A DNA stretch of 64,000 bases from Allomyces macrogynus ATCC 38327 (taxonomy: Eukaryota > Blastocladiomycota > Blastocladiomycetes > Blastocladiales > Blastocladiaceae): NCBI GenBank assembly GCA_000151295.1, contig GG745330.1:1323770-1387769 (forward strand), given 5' to 3'. Of the stretch, positions 1 to 8,500 are shown piece by piece. The notes under the pieces were generated by a model. The model saw only the letters and a list, made by a program, of their open reading frames with translations. It was not told where the DNA came from and did not search any database. A program made the position numbers and the translations under genes. How positions within the stretch are numbered: the first letter of the stretch is position 1; each line of letters begins with the position of its first letter.

Positions 1-498
1 CGCAAGTTTACCGCTCCCGTAGTGGGGCAGCACGCGTACGCGACGCGGCGCGCGTTGATGCAGCCGTCGTTCGCGAAGGAGTTTGAGCAGCAGGCCATGG
101 CGGCGCCGCACGCGATCGTGATCGCCGACGAAGCCTCGGCTGTGACCGACGACGCGAATACGTTCTTGGACTTGTGGGTGAACGGCGCGTGGGACTCGGA
201 CGACGACGATGCCGACGACGACGCCATGGATATTATCGGTATGTCGCTCAAGATTGGACATAAGCGCCAAGGTTCGGTCGGGTCGGTCAAGGACTTGCGC
301 GTGGAAACGTCGCTGGAGCCGACAATGGTCGAGGAGACCGCGGCCCCGTCGGGGGGCCAGCAGTGCTGCCTGCTGCGGTCGTTGTCGGACGATACGTGCG
401 CGCTGAACTTGGACGACGTGTGCTGGGGGATGAATTTCCCGTCGGTCCAGCCGCTGCCGCCGAATGATGCCATGGTCGTTGACCAGGCCGCCCTCTAG
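1..498 (+). CDS. C-terminal part of an unidentified protein (5' end outside window)
   Basis: The frame is open from base 1 to a TAG stop at 496-498 and gives about 165 residues, so this is the tail of a gene that begins to the left. A strongly acidic patch of Ser/Asp (DSDDDDADDD) lies near residues 65-75, followed by a basic stretch (KIGHKRQ) and a Cys-containing end (QQCCLLR, DDVCW). No catalytic motif, membrane segment or repeat is visible and I do not recognise the family. The long bias-consistent frame with GC-rich third positions supports real coding. An intron boundary near base 1 cannot be excluded. Confidence 0.55.
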   Translation, partial: RKFTAPVVGQHAYATRRALMQPSFAKEFEQQAMAAPHAIVIADEASAVTDDANTFLDLWVNGAWDSDDDDADDDAMDIIGMSLKIGHKRQGSVGSVKDLRVETSLEPTMVEETAAPSGGQQCCLLRSLSDDTCALNLDDVCWGMNFPSVQPLPPNDAMVVDQAAL

Positions 499-1480
499 AC
501 GGAAAAGACACATGGGGCAGCGGGTCGCGGCCGTGGCACGACGTTCCGCTATTTGGATGGGACGTCGCTGATCTTGATTTTTCAATCCGTTTTGTTGTTT
601 TGGTGATGATGGAGGCGGTCGTGTGCATTGGTTTGTTTCTTTTGCGTGTTTGGTTGTGCGTTTCTTGTTGGTGTGCGTTTGGCCAAGGGGCCTGGCGCTT
701 TGCAGGCCCCCATTTCGTTTATATGCATTGCGTCGTGTTGATACGTTCTCTTTTTCTGGCCATGGCTGCCATCATGGCTGCTGCTCGCTCGGCGCGAGGT
801 GGAACACCGTCGAGCGTTTTGACAGAAATGTGGCAGAGTGGTCTGACATGCCATTAGTCACATCACATTCGGCATGAGCTGCAAATCCATCACATCCGAC
901 GATTCAAAAGCACAGACTCTCTCCATGTTGATGCGACTAAAAGCACCAGCATACATACTTTCTATGTACCGCCAGCGCGTCGTTCCTGTATCTGGCCTCC
1001 AACCGCAAAGATTGTGGTCGGTGAGGCCATCCCCACCATCAGCAGCACCAAATCGCGACATGTGACCCTGGGAGACAGCACGAACGAAATGGTCATGGAT
1101 GCCAACAAAAACAAGATTAGAAGCTGAAAGCGTCGATCTGAACCTGGCCGAATCTTTGAAAAGTCACATTGTGGGCTCGAGTTGATATTTCATGGTTGCA
1201 AAATATCAGCCAGACCAAACGCGCGCTGCGTGTCATGATTTCGAGACAAAACGAGGTTGTTGCTTTTCCGGATGACTGCCGAGGACAAATCCCTGCATTG
1301 CGGTCAATGAATGAACATGTCCGGCAGCTGTCCGGCGCGGTGGGTTGTGCGTCAAGCGCAATACATGCTCTCGATATTTCCCCACTCTTCCCACATCCTC
1401 GTGTATCCTCGTCTTCCTCCCCACCGAACCCACCATCACTCCTTCTCTCTCCTGTCCGCCAACCCAAGCGGCCGCACCGC
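499..1480. other. Intergenic region upstream of fascin-like gene 1
   Basis: No convincing gene is seen; the short frames here lack family features. Bases about 1380-1470 are strongly pyrimidine-rich (runs of CTTCC, CTCC, TCTCTC), a composition common just upstream of start codons in this window and likely part of a promoter or 5' leader. The same frame as the downstream gene is open back to 1169, so a longer N-terminus is possible but looks unlike protein. Confidence 0.4.
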
Positions 1481-2506
1481 ATGACCTTTCTCAAGCTTGC
1501 ACTCGGCGAGGAAAGCCTGCCCAGTATGACGGCTGCCTCTGCCGTCGAGTCCACTCCCGAGCCTGCGCTCGACAAGGCCCCGCCCGCGTCGATCATTTAC
1601 TTGCCGCCAAACCCGAGTCCCGTCACGCTGTTCACGATGCACGGCACGTTCGTGACCGCAAGCAACTGGGACCGCAAAATCGAAGCGATCAGCACCAACG
1701 CGCCGACACAGTACGTGGACGACGCGCGCTGGATCTTTCGGCCGCAATTTGCCGGTCAGTGGGCGATCGAGTCGGTCGCGCGTCACACGTACCTACTCGT
1801 GTGCACGGGAATTCACGGCCAAGTGTTGCAGAACCCGATGGTCAATGGCTGGGAGCGGTTCCAGATCCTGCTCTTGGGCGATAACGATACGATCGCGATT
1901 CGGTCGTGCCATGGCACGATTCTGCGTGCGGCCAACCGCGATCGGCTCACGACCGACCTCTGGGCCGCCCATCCAGCGGAACCGGCGCGGTTTCGCGTGC
2001 TCTCGGGTGAAGGAACGCTGCTGCCGACGCCTCAGTTCCCATTCCCGCGGATCCGTGTCGCGCTGCGCCATGTGGCCACCAACACGGTTCTTGGCGTCCA
2101 AGATGAGGGCCGCCAGATCGTTACCTACGCCGCATCGTCGTGCCGCCCAAGGGGGTCACCGGGGTGTTACTGGTCGCTGGTGCCCAACCACCGGAACGAG
2201 GCATTCGTGTTCAAGAACCGCAGCGGCGCGTGGCTGCGAGTCGAGGTGCCCGAAAATGGCCAACCTACGGTGACTGCGACTAGCGACCGCGAGAAGGCGA
2301 CTGAGATGTGGGTGATTTTGCTCGACGCGCCGTCCAAATTTGCTCTGGGCGTTGCATGCATGGACGTGGCGCGCTCATTGTATTTGTCGGTCCGGCGCGC
2401 AGGTACCGCTGAGGGAAAAAGCGCGAGTAAGTTTTGTGTTGAGGTGCACACGGAGATTGAAGTTGAATTGGAGAACGAGACGTTTGAATTTGTTGTTGTG
2501 GGTTGA
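1481..2506 (+). CDS. Fascin-like (beta-trefoil) protein
   Basis: Intronless 341-residue protein. The ATG at 1481 is chosen because it follows the pyrimidine-rich leader. Two consecutive beta-trefoil-like modules of the fascin/actin-crosslinking type are visible. Module 1 (about residues 45-190) carries the typical G-T-F-V-T-A and W-x-F-x-P spacing (MHGTFVTAS, DARWIFRPQ, ERFQILLLGDNDTIAIRS, HGTILRA). Module 2 (about 195-341) has RVALRHVATNTVLGV, FVFKNRSGAWL and MWVILL. Fascins bundle actin filaments and usually have four trefoils; this one has about two, so actin bundling is an inference from fold only. A close paralogue lies immediately downstream (3656-4763), which points to a tandem duplication. 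An alternative is a trefoil lectin. Confidence 0.7.
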   Translation: MTFLKLALGEESLPSMTAASAVESTPEPALDKAPPASIIYLPPNPSPVTLFTMHGTFVTASNWDRKIEAISTNAPTQYVDDARWIFRPQFAGQWAIESVARHTYLLVCTGIHGQVLQNPMVNGWERFQILLLGDNDTIAIRSCHGTILRAANRDRLTTDLWAAHPAEPARFRVLSGEGTLLPTPQFPFPRIRVALRHVATNTVLGVQDEGRQIVTYAASSCRPRGSPGCYWSLVPNHRNEAFVFKNRSGAWLRVEVPENGQPTVTATSDREKATEMWVILLDAPSKFALGVACMDVARSLYLSVRRAGTAEGKSASKFCVEVHTEIEVELENETFEFVVVG

Positions 2507-3655
2507 TGGAATAAAATCAAACGTGATGCGGCCAGATATCAGCGTCTGTTGGTGTGCCGCAGCATGAAACAGAAATCGACAGGAATCAACGTCTCTTGTA
2601 GATGTGAGTGCGACTTTGCCCCGATTTGCCGTGCATACGTTCTACGGCCGTGCACACTCTGACACACGTTAGAATACATGACTGCGCAGCGGCGCTTGTC
2701 TATTACTGTGGTATGGATTTGTGCGGTTATGGTCGGCTGGTATCCAATCAACCCACGTAGTCGATAATGCATTCGGCCATCTACTTCATGGTTTTGTGAG
2801 CGTGCGCGAGTGGAAGGAGTGCCGCACGGACGTGTTCTTGGACTGTACGGCCCACCGTGCTGGCCGCTGTTGGGATCCATCAAGGACGTGGTCGTGCGCC
2901 CCGTCCGCCGCGTCGGAGCATGGCGGACCGGGCACCGTTGTTTGTTGTTGTGGTTGCTTTGGTTCCTCTTCATCTTTCGCGGTCGGCAGCTTCGCTTCTG
3001 AACAACCGTGCCTTCGGCCTGGTCAGTCGACTTACTAAATCATTGGCTCACAAGGGGGCTGTTGAGCCTCCACCAGGGTGCAACACCGCCATTTGGTTCT
3101 CTCATAGGTACCATCGGCCAGTATGAACAGGTAGCATGGCTCAAAGCGATCCAGGTCGCTCTGAACACGGTGGAGCGCCGGGCGTGGCCGGTTGGACTTA
3201 GCAGAGCATGGTACTCCTTCCTGGTCGCGCGAGTGAGCAGGGAAGTTGGGAAAGCTGGTAAGCTGGCATGCCGTGCGTGACTTCAAAGACTCACTGCCGA
3301 GACGATGCGAAAACGAGCCACTGGCAATCCATAATTTCCTCTTGGCATCCTCCACTCACACTACTCGCCTCGTCGTCACCTCACTCAAGGCCACGCCCTT
3401 GACCCTCGACCATGCCCAGCTGTCGATTGCCGAGCATGAGCGCTCATGGCGTGGACGACGGTCGCAACGATCCTTGTAAGTCTCAGCCACGCCAGTCGCC
3501 GCTGGCCGCACTGCTCAAAAGGCACTACACGCCGCACTCAAGTACACGTCTACCTCCCGGCGGCGCTGCTCGTGCAGCACGATCCAACAGCAACACGCGG
3601 CACCAACCACCCTCCGCCCACCAGTCCGGCCCAAGTCACCCAACTGGCTGCAATC
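2507..3655. other. Intergenic region between the two fascin-like genes
   Basis: About 1.15 kb. Several overlapping small frames occur on both strands, but none has recognisable domains or a consistent continuation, so I call none. The last 150 bases before the second fascin copy are rich in C and A with CCACC/CACGC runs, like a leader. No tRNA-like or repeat structure was seen. Confidence 0.35.
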
Positions 3656-4763
3656 ATGGGCGTCTACATGCTCAAGCGCAGCGCCGAAGACGCGACGCGC
3701 CTCGACCTCGAGCCCGCGGCCCCCGTCATTTGGTTCCCGACGGGCCCACACTCAGTCGCGCTCTTCACGGCGCTCGGTACCTTTATCACGGCCACGGGTG
3801 ACGCGCCCAACGGCACCATCGACGCGTCGAGCAAGCACCTGACGCGCGAGACGCACTGGATCTTCCGTCCGCAGAAATACGGGCAATGGCCGATCGAGTC
3901 GGCGTCGCGCCGCACCTACATACACGCGAGTAACGCGTTCCACGGAGTGCGGCAAAACGCCATGGTCAATAAGTGGGAGCGGTTTCATGTCGTGGTCATG
4001 GGCGACAACGACACGATTGGTCTGTGGACGACGCACGGCACGTTCATCCGCGCCGACGAGGCCGACCAACTCTCGGCGCGCATTTGGACGGCGCACCCGC
4101 TCGAGCCGCCGCGGTTCCGCGTCGTCATGGCGAGCGACGGCACGCCGTTGCCGCCCGTGCAGTTCCCGTTCCCGCGGCACCGCGTCGCATTACGGCATGT
4201 CGCGTCGAGCACCGTCTTGGGCGTGGTGCCCGACACGGAGCAGGCGGTCGTGCCCTACGATGTGGCCGTGTCGTAGTCGACACACAAGTGATGCCAGTGG
4301 ACGCTTCTGGCCAAACGACCGCAACGACGCCTACCAGATCAAGCACGACGACAAGACGTGGCTCACCGTGAATACCAAGTCGGGCAACGTGTGCACCACC
4401 AGCTCGAGCGACGACGCGACCACGTTTTGGGTCATTTTGCTCGAGGCCCCCGGGAAAATCGCGCTTGTGGTTGCGTCGACGTCCAGCAAGTGGGACTCCA
4501 AGTGATCCTTGTCGGTGCACTCGCCTGCGCGTGGATTGCGGGACTGCGACGAGAGCGAGGACAGTAGCGACGACGATAGTGACGATGATGATAGCGACGA
4601 GTCCGACGACAGTGACAAGTCGTCATACGAGGCAGCAGAGCGCCGCACCAACCGGGCAAGCAGGAGAGCACGCAGCGTTTCGGACGCGTACGGCCGTCGC
4701 GTCGTGGCGCGGAAACGGATCCAGCCGGCGACCGAAACGTGGGAGTTTGTGATTGTTGCGTGA
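3656..4763 (+). pseudogene. Broken fascin-like paralogue (frameshift plus premature TGA)
   Basis: Second copy of the fascin-like gene, clearly alignable to the first: LFTALGTFITAT, HWIFRPQ, KWERFHVVVMGDNDTIGL, HGTFIRA, then RVALRHVASSTVLGV. Reading frame 2 is good from the ATG at 3656 to about 4262 and then runs into TAG at 4274-4276. The homologous continuation (FWPNDRNDAYQIK, TTFWVILLEAPGKIAL) is in the next frame, so one net extra base lies near 4262-4275. That frame meets an in-frame TGA at 4503-4505, after which protein resumes with an acidic Asp/Ser run and a tail (ETWEFVIVA) that matches the end of the intact copy. A frame-restoring intron would have to be only about 25 nt, which is implausible. 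Sequencing error is the main alternative. Confidence 0.65.
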
Positions 4764-5027
4764 TTTATGTATTTCTTACGTATGATTCTTGGACGAGAGG
4801 GTTTGTATGAGAGAGCACAGCCAGATCGTCACATGCGATCTGCCACCTTTCCTGATCCTTGTCGGCTCGCTGGCTGTGGTATGCCCCCTCCGGCTTGTGC
4901 GCTTTTTCGGTCGTGTTGGCGACGATGAAGGGCACGGGAGGAGGCTGCCGGTGGGGGTCTGGAAATGCTCTTGGTCGAAGCTGGTGCGAGACGTGGATCA
5001 GCGTTTGCGAGACAGCCGGCCGCGACG

Positions 5028-5032
5028 GGGAC
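5028..5032. repeat. Target site duplication, left (GGGAC)
   Basis: GGGAC directly precedes the first LTR and the same five bases directly follow the third LTR at 16852-16856. No such copy flanks the central LTR. Five-base duplications are usual for Ty3/Gypsy integrases. Confidence 0.85.
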
Positions 5033-5201
5033 TGTTGGCGCGTATGCAAGCGTCCCCCGCTTGCGCCCTGCCAACACGTGGTCCCCAATTAGACGCATAG
5101 TGTGAGGCGTCTTCCTACATAAGAAGGACGCTGCTGGGCGAAATACATCCTTACGCAATCCTCCCCGAAGTATCAGTCAGGGCCCCGTCCCGGTCGTATC
5201 A
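5033..5201 (+). repeat. LTR copy 1 (5' outer), 169 bp
   Basis: Begins TGTTGGC and ends GTATCA, bounded by the GGGAC duplication on the left and the primer-binding site on the right. The first 44 bases form a hairpin: TGTTGGC (5033-5039) pairs with GCCAACA (5070-5076) and GCAAGCG (5046-5052) pairs with CGCTTGC (5058-5064). A second imperfect stem surrounds ACATAAG near 5106-5131 and could overlap the start of transcription. It should hold the promoter of the 5' element. Confidence 0.92.
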
Positions 5202-5203
5202 AC

Positions 5204-5223
5204 TGGTAGCGTCTGCAGGTTCG
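5204..5223 (+). promoter_or_regulatory. Primer binding site, element copy 1
   Basis: Two bases after the LTR, TGGTAGCGTCTGCAGGTTCG starts. Its reverse complement ends in CCA and reads like the 3' end of a tRNA: acceptor strand, a CCTGC T-stem strand and CGAA of the T-loop. The same site recurs at 11029-11048. I cannot assign the tRNA with confidence. Confidence 0.7.
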
Positions 5224-5286
5224 TTCCTTCAAGTGACGGACTGGCGTTGGAAGTGTGTGTTCGGGCGCTGGGCTTCCGCGGTTTCG

Positions 5287-5514
5287 TTTGCGCTGGTTCC
5301 TGTTTGGCGCGGTTTCTCGTTGGCGCTGGTTCCCATTTGGCGCGGTTTCTCGTTTGCGCCGGTTCTCGTTGGCGCAGTGTCTCGTTGCGCCGGTTCTCGT
5401 TTGGCGCGGTGTCTCAGTTGCGCTGGTTCTCATTTGGCGCGGTGTCTCGTTTGCGCCTGTTCTCGATAGCGCATTTTCGCGGTTGCGCCGGTTCTCGTTG
5501 GCGCGGTTTACTTG
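5287..5514 (+). repeat. Leader minisatellite, about 7 x 33 bp
   Basis: Seven imperfect tandem units of about 32-33 bp, each of the form TTGCGCYGGTTCTC followed by RTTTGGCGCGGTKTCTCG. Each unit looks like two related half-units built on GCGC-GGTT-CTC. It lies between the primer site and the gag ATG. The gag frame stays open through it without an ATG. It is repeated at 11112-11339. Confidence 0.85.
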
Positions 5515-5590
5515 TTGTGCAAATTCGTTGCGGGTTCCTGCCCATCGAGTTGTTTTCTCTCGTCTCGCGTTTTTCATCACGGTTGGCGTC

Positions 5591-8500
5591 ATGACGGGCG
5601 AACCGGCGACACCTGCGACGCCTCTTGAACAGCTGGCCGAGGTTCGGGCGGTGGTCGACCAGCACCTGCCCGCAATGATGGCGAATGATAATGCCCTCGC
5701 GACACGGACGGTGGCCCTCGAGGGGTCGGTTTCGGAGGTCAAGACGGCCGTGGCCGAACAAGGCGCAAAACTCGATGCCCTCATGGTCATTTTGCAGAAG
5801 TTGTCGAACAATTCCGCGCCGCTGCCTGCGGCGCCGTCCCCAGATGCGGTTCCTGTTGCGGCAGTTGCCTCTGCTGCGTCGACGGCTCCTGCCATGGCTG
5901 TCGCTGGTGCCGCCGCGAGCCCGGTGGGAGACGAGACGGCGTATGGGGGCAACGAAAAAATTCCGCCACCCAAGTTTGACGGCACGGGCACGTATGAGGC
6001 GGTCCGCGCGTGGTTCAGCGACGTGGGTAAGTGGGTCGCCTTCATGCGCGCGCGCAAGCACAGCGAGATGGCCATTGTTCTCTTGCTCGACCGCGCGTTC
6101 ACGGGTGAGGCGGAGACCTACCGCGTGCTGCAGAACGCGACGGGCCAGTGGCCCACAACGCCCGAAGGTATTGCGAACACCGTTTCGGAGCGTTTCCGGC
6201 CCAAGACGGCGGCCCTGACCAAGCGTCGTGAACTGCAGCAGTTCCGTTTCCAGTCGGGCGGGACCATGGAGCAGCATGTGGCCGCGTTTGCGGCCCTGGC
6301 AGTGACTGTCGAGCAGGCGTCTGCCGCCGAGCTTTACTCGTGTTTCTTGGCGTCGGTGCCGACGAACGTCATGACGCTGCTCGGCGACGGTCGCTTGAAC
6401 CCACCGTCGGAGGACCAGAACCTGCGTTGGTCATTCATGGAGCAGGTCTACACCCGGGCCATCGACATTTGGGGCGTTCTCCAGCTTTCGAACGGGTTCA
6501 ACATGCTGGCGGTGCATGATCGCATACAGGACGACCGTATGCAGGTCGACGCTGTGCAAGGGCGCCGTGGCCATGGTAATCGCGGCCAGGGTCGTAGTCG
6601 CCGTGGCCAGAATGGCGGTCGGGGTGGTCGTGGCGGCCGTGGCCGTGACGACCGCCAGGACGACGAGTACGAGGTCGAAACGCGCCGCTGTTATCGGTGC
6701 GATGAGGTGGGCCATTTGCGTCACAATTGCCCGCGCCGGCCGAACGCGAATGTCGCGGTTTTCAATCATCAATGCACCTGCCGTTTTGATTGCTCTTCTC
6801 GCTCTGGTCAGGTCGTCCCTGTTGGTGGCACAAGTCCAAATTTTGTTCATACGGACGTGAACGATGGCGGCACGACGCAGCTTTTGCACGTTGCAGTTGA
6901 CGTCGACGTGGACGACGCACGGGAGCCGCTCATCGTTTCGCCGAAGGACACCGCCGACAGGCGCGTCGACTTGGACCAGGGGGAGGAGCGTGACGATGCG
7001 GTGGTCGAGGAGGATCTTGAAATCTTGGCGTTTGGCACTGACCAGCCGTACGCGTACGATGCGGTGCTCGCAGTGAGCGAGGAGCCGCGCAAGGGCCGCA
7101 CTTGGTCGAAGAAGTGCATGGGCGAGCGGCACAGGAAAAAGTTGCTGCAGGAGCACGACGCGGTGGTCATGGTCGACTCGGGCACCTCGCACAACGTCGC
7201 GCGACGTGCCGTCGTGGAGCGCGTGGGCGCGCGAATCGTGCGCGACGGGTGGTTGCGCGTCTCGGGTTTCGACGGCGTCTCGCGACGCGTGCGACGCGAA
7301 TGGGCGGAGCTGCGTGTCATGGTCGCGGGCGCCGCCACGACCGCGCGGTGCCTGGTGCTCGACAACGTCGCATGGGAAGTGATTTTGGGCCGGCCGTGGT
7401 TGCGCGAGTGTGACCCGCAGCTCGACTGGTCGTCAGGCGCGCTGTCGCTTGACGGCGGCGCGACACGCGTGCAGCCGGTGGCGGGCGGGCCATCCCACAT
7501 CGAGGTCGACTTGCTTTCTGCCGAAGAGTGCGCGGCGGCGATGCGCGACGACCCGGCAAACGTGTTCATGGTCTCGCTCAACCACATCGAGGTCGAGGGC
7601 GTTGGCTACACGGGCACGGTCGTGAAGCAGTTAGTCGACGAGTTCCCAACCGTGTTCGCCGAGCCAACGGGCATGCCGCCGAAGCGCGATGTCGACCACC
7701 GGATCGAGCTCAAGGAGGGCGCGCGGCCAGTCGCACAGCGCGCATACCAGGCCTCGCCCAAGGAGCTCGAGGAACTGCGCAAGCAGCTAGACGAGCTGTT
7801 GCGACGCGGGCTGATCCGGCCGAGCAAGGGCTCGCCGTTTGCGTCGCCGGTCCTGTTCGTGCCAAAGAAAGACGGAGGCGTCCAGGTGTGCGTGGATTAT
7901 CGCGCACTGAACAAGATCACGGTACGCGATACATACCCGCTGCCGCGCGCCGAGACCCTCTTCCGGATGCTGCGTGGCGCGCGCTACTACACGAAGCTCG
8001 ACCTTGTCAGCGGGTATCACCAAGTGCGCATGGACGAGTCGGACGTGCACAAGACGGCGTTCGTGACGCGGTACGGGACGTTCGAGTGGCGCGTGCTCAG
8101 CTTCGGCTTGTGCAACGCACCATCGACGTTCATGCGCGCCATGAACCAGGTGTTTGAGCCGTACCTCGACCGGTTCGTCGTCGTGTTCCTCGACGACATC
8201 TTGATCTACTCGAAGACCAAGGCTGAGCATGAGCGCCACGTTCGGCAGGTGCTCGAGGTGCTACGCAAGAACGAGTTCCATGTCAAGCCGAGCAAGTGCG
8301 AGTTTTTCAAGGAGCGGGTCGAGTACCTTGGTCATTTCGTGGACCGCGACGGCGTGCATGTCGACCCAGCCAAGGTCGCGGCAGTGCGCGATTGGCCCGT
8401 GCCCAAGGACCAGAAGGAGTTGCGCGGGTTCATCGGGCTCGCCAACTACTACGCGCGATTTGTCAATGGATTCGCCGAGCTCGCGCACCCGCTGACGGAC

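Noticed and set aside
2539..2973. 144-residue minus-strand open frame between the fascin genes
   Set aside because: No domain, repeat or membrane pattern. Its composition is that of random GC-rich DNA and it overlaps other equally long frames.
4250..4310. A 25-nt intron (GTAGTCGACA to GCCAG) that would restore the second fascin frame
   Set aside because: Far shorter than any other intron in the window (about 50 nt or more). Frame comparison with the intact copy points to a one-base shift instead, and the downstream TGA remains.
5173..6277. Long minus-strand frames opposite gag (287-309 residues, repeated in copy 2)
   Set aside because: They mirror the strong codon bias and tandem repeats of the sense strand. 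They carry Asn/Arg repeat strings complementary to the minisatellite and no conserved motif.
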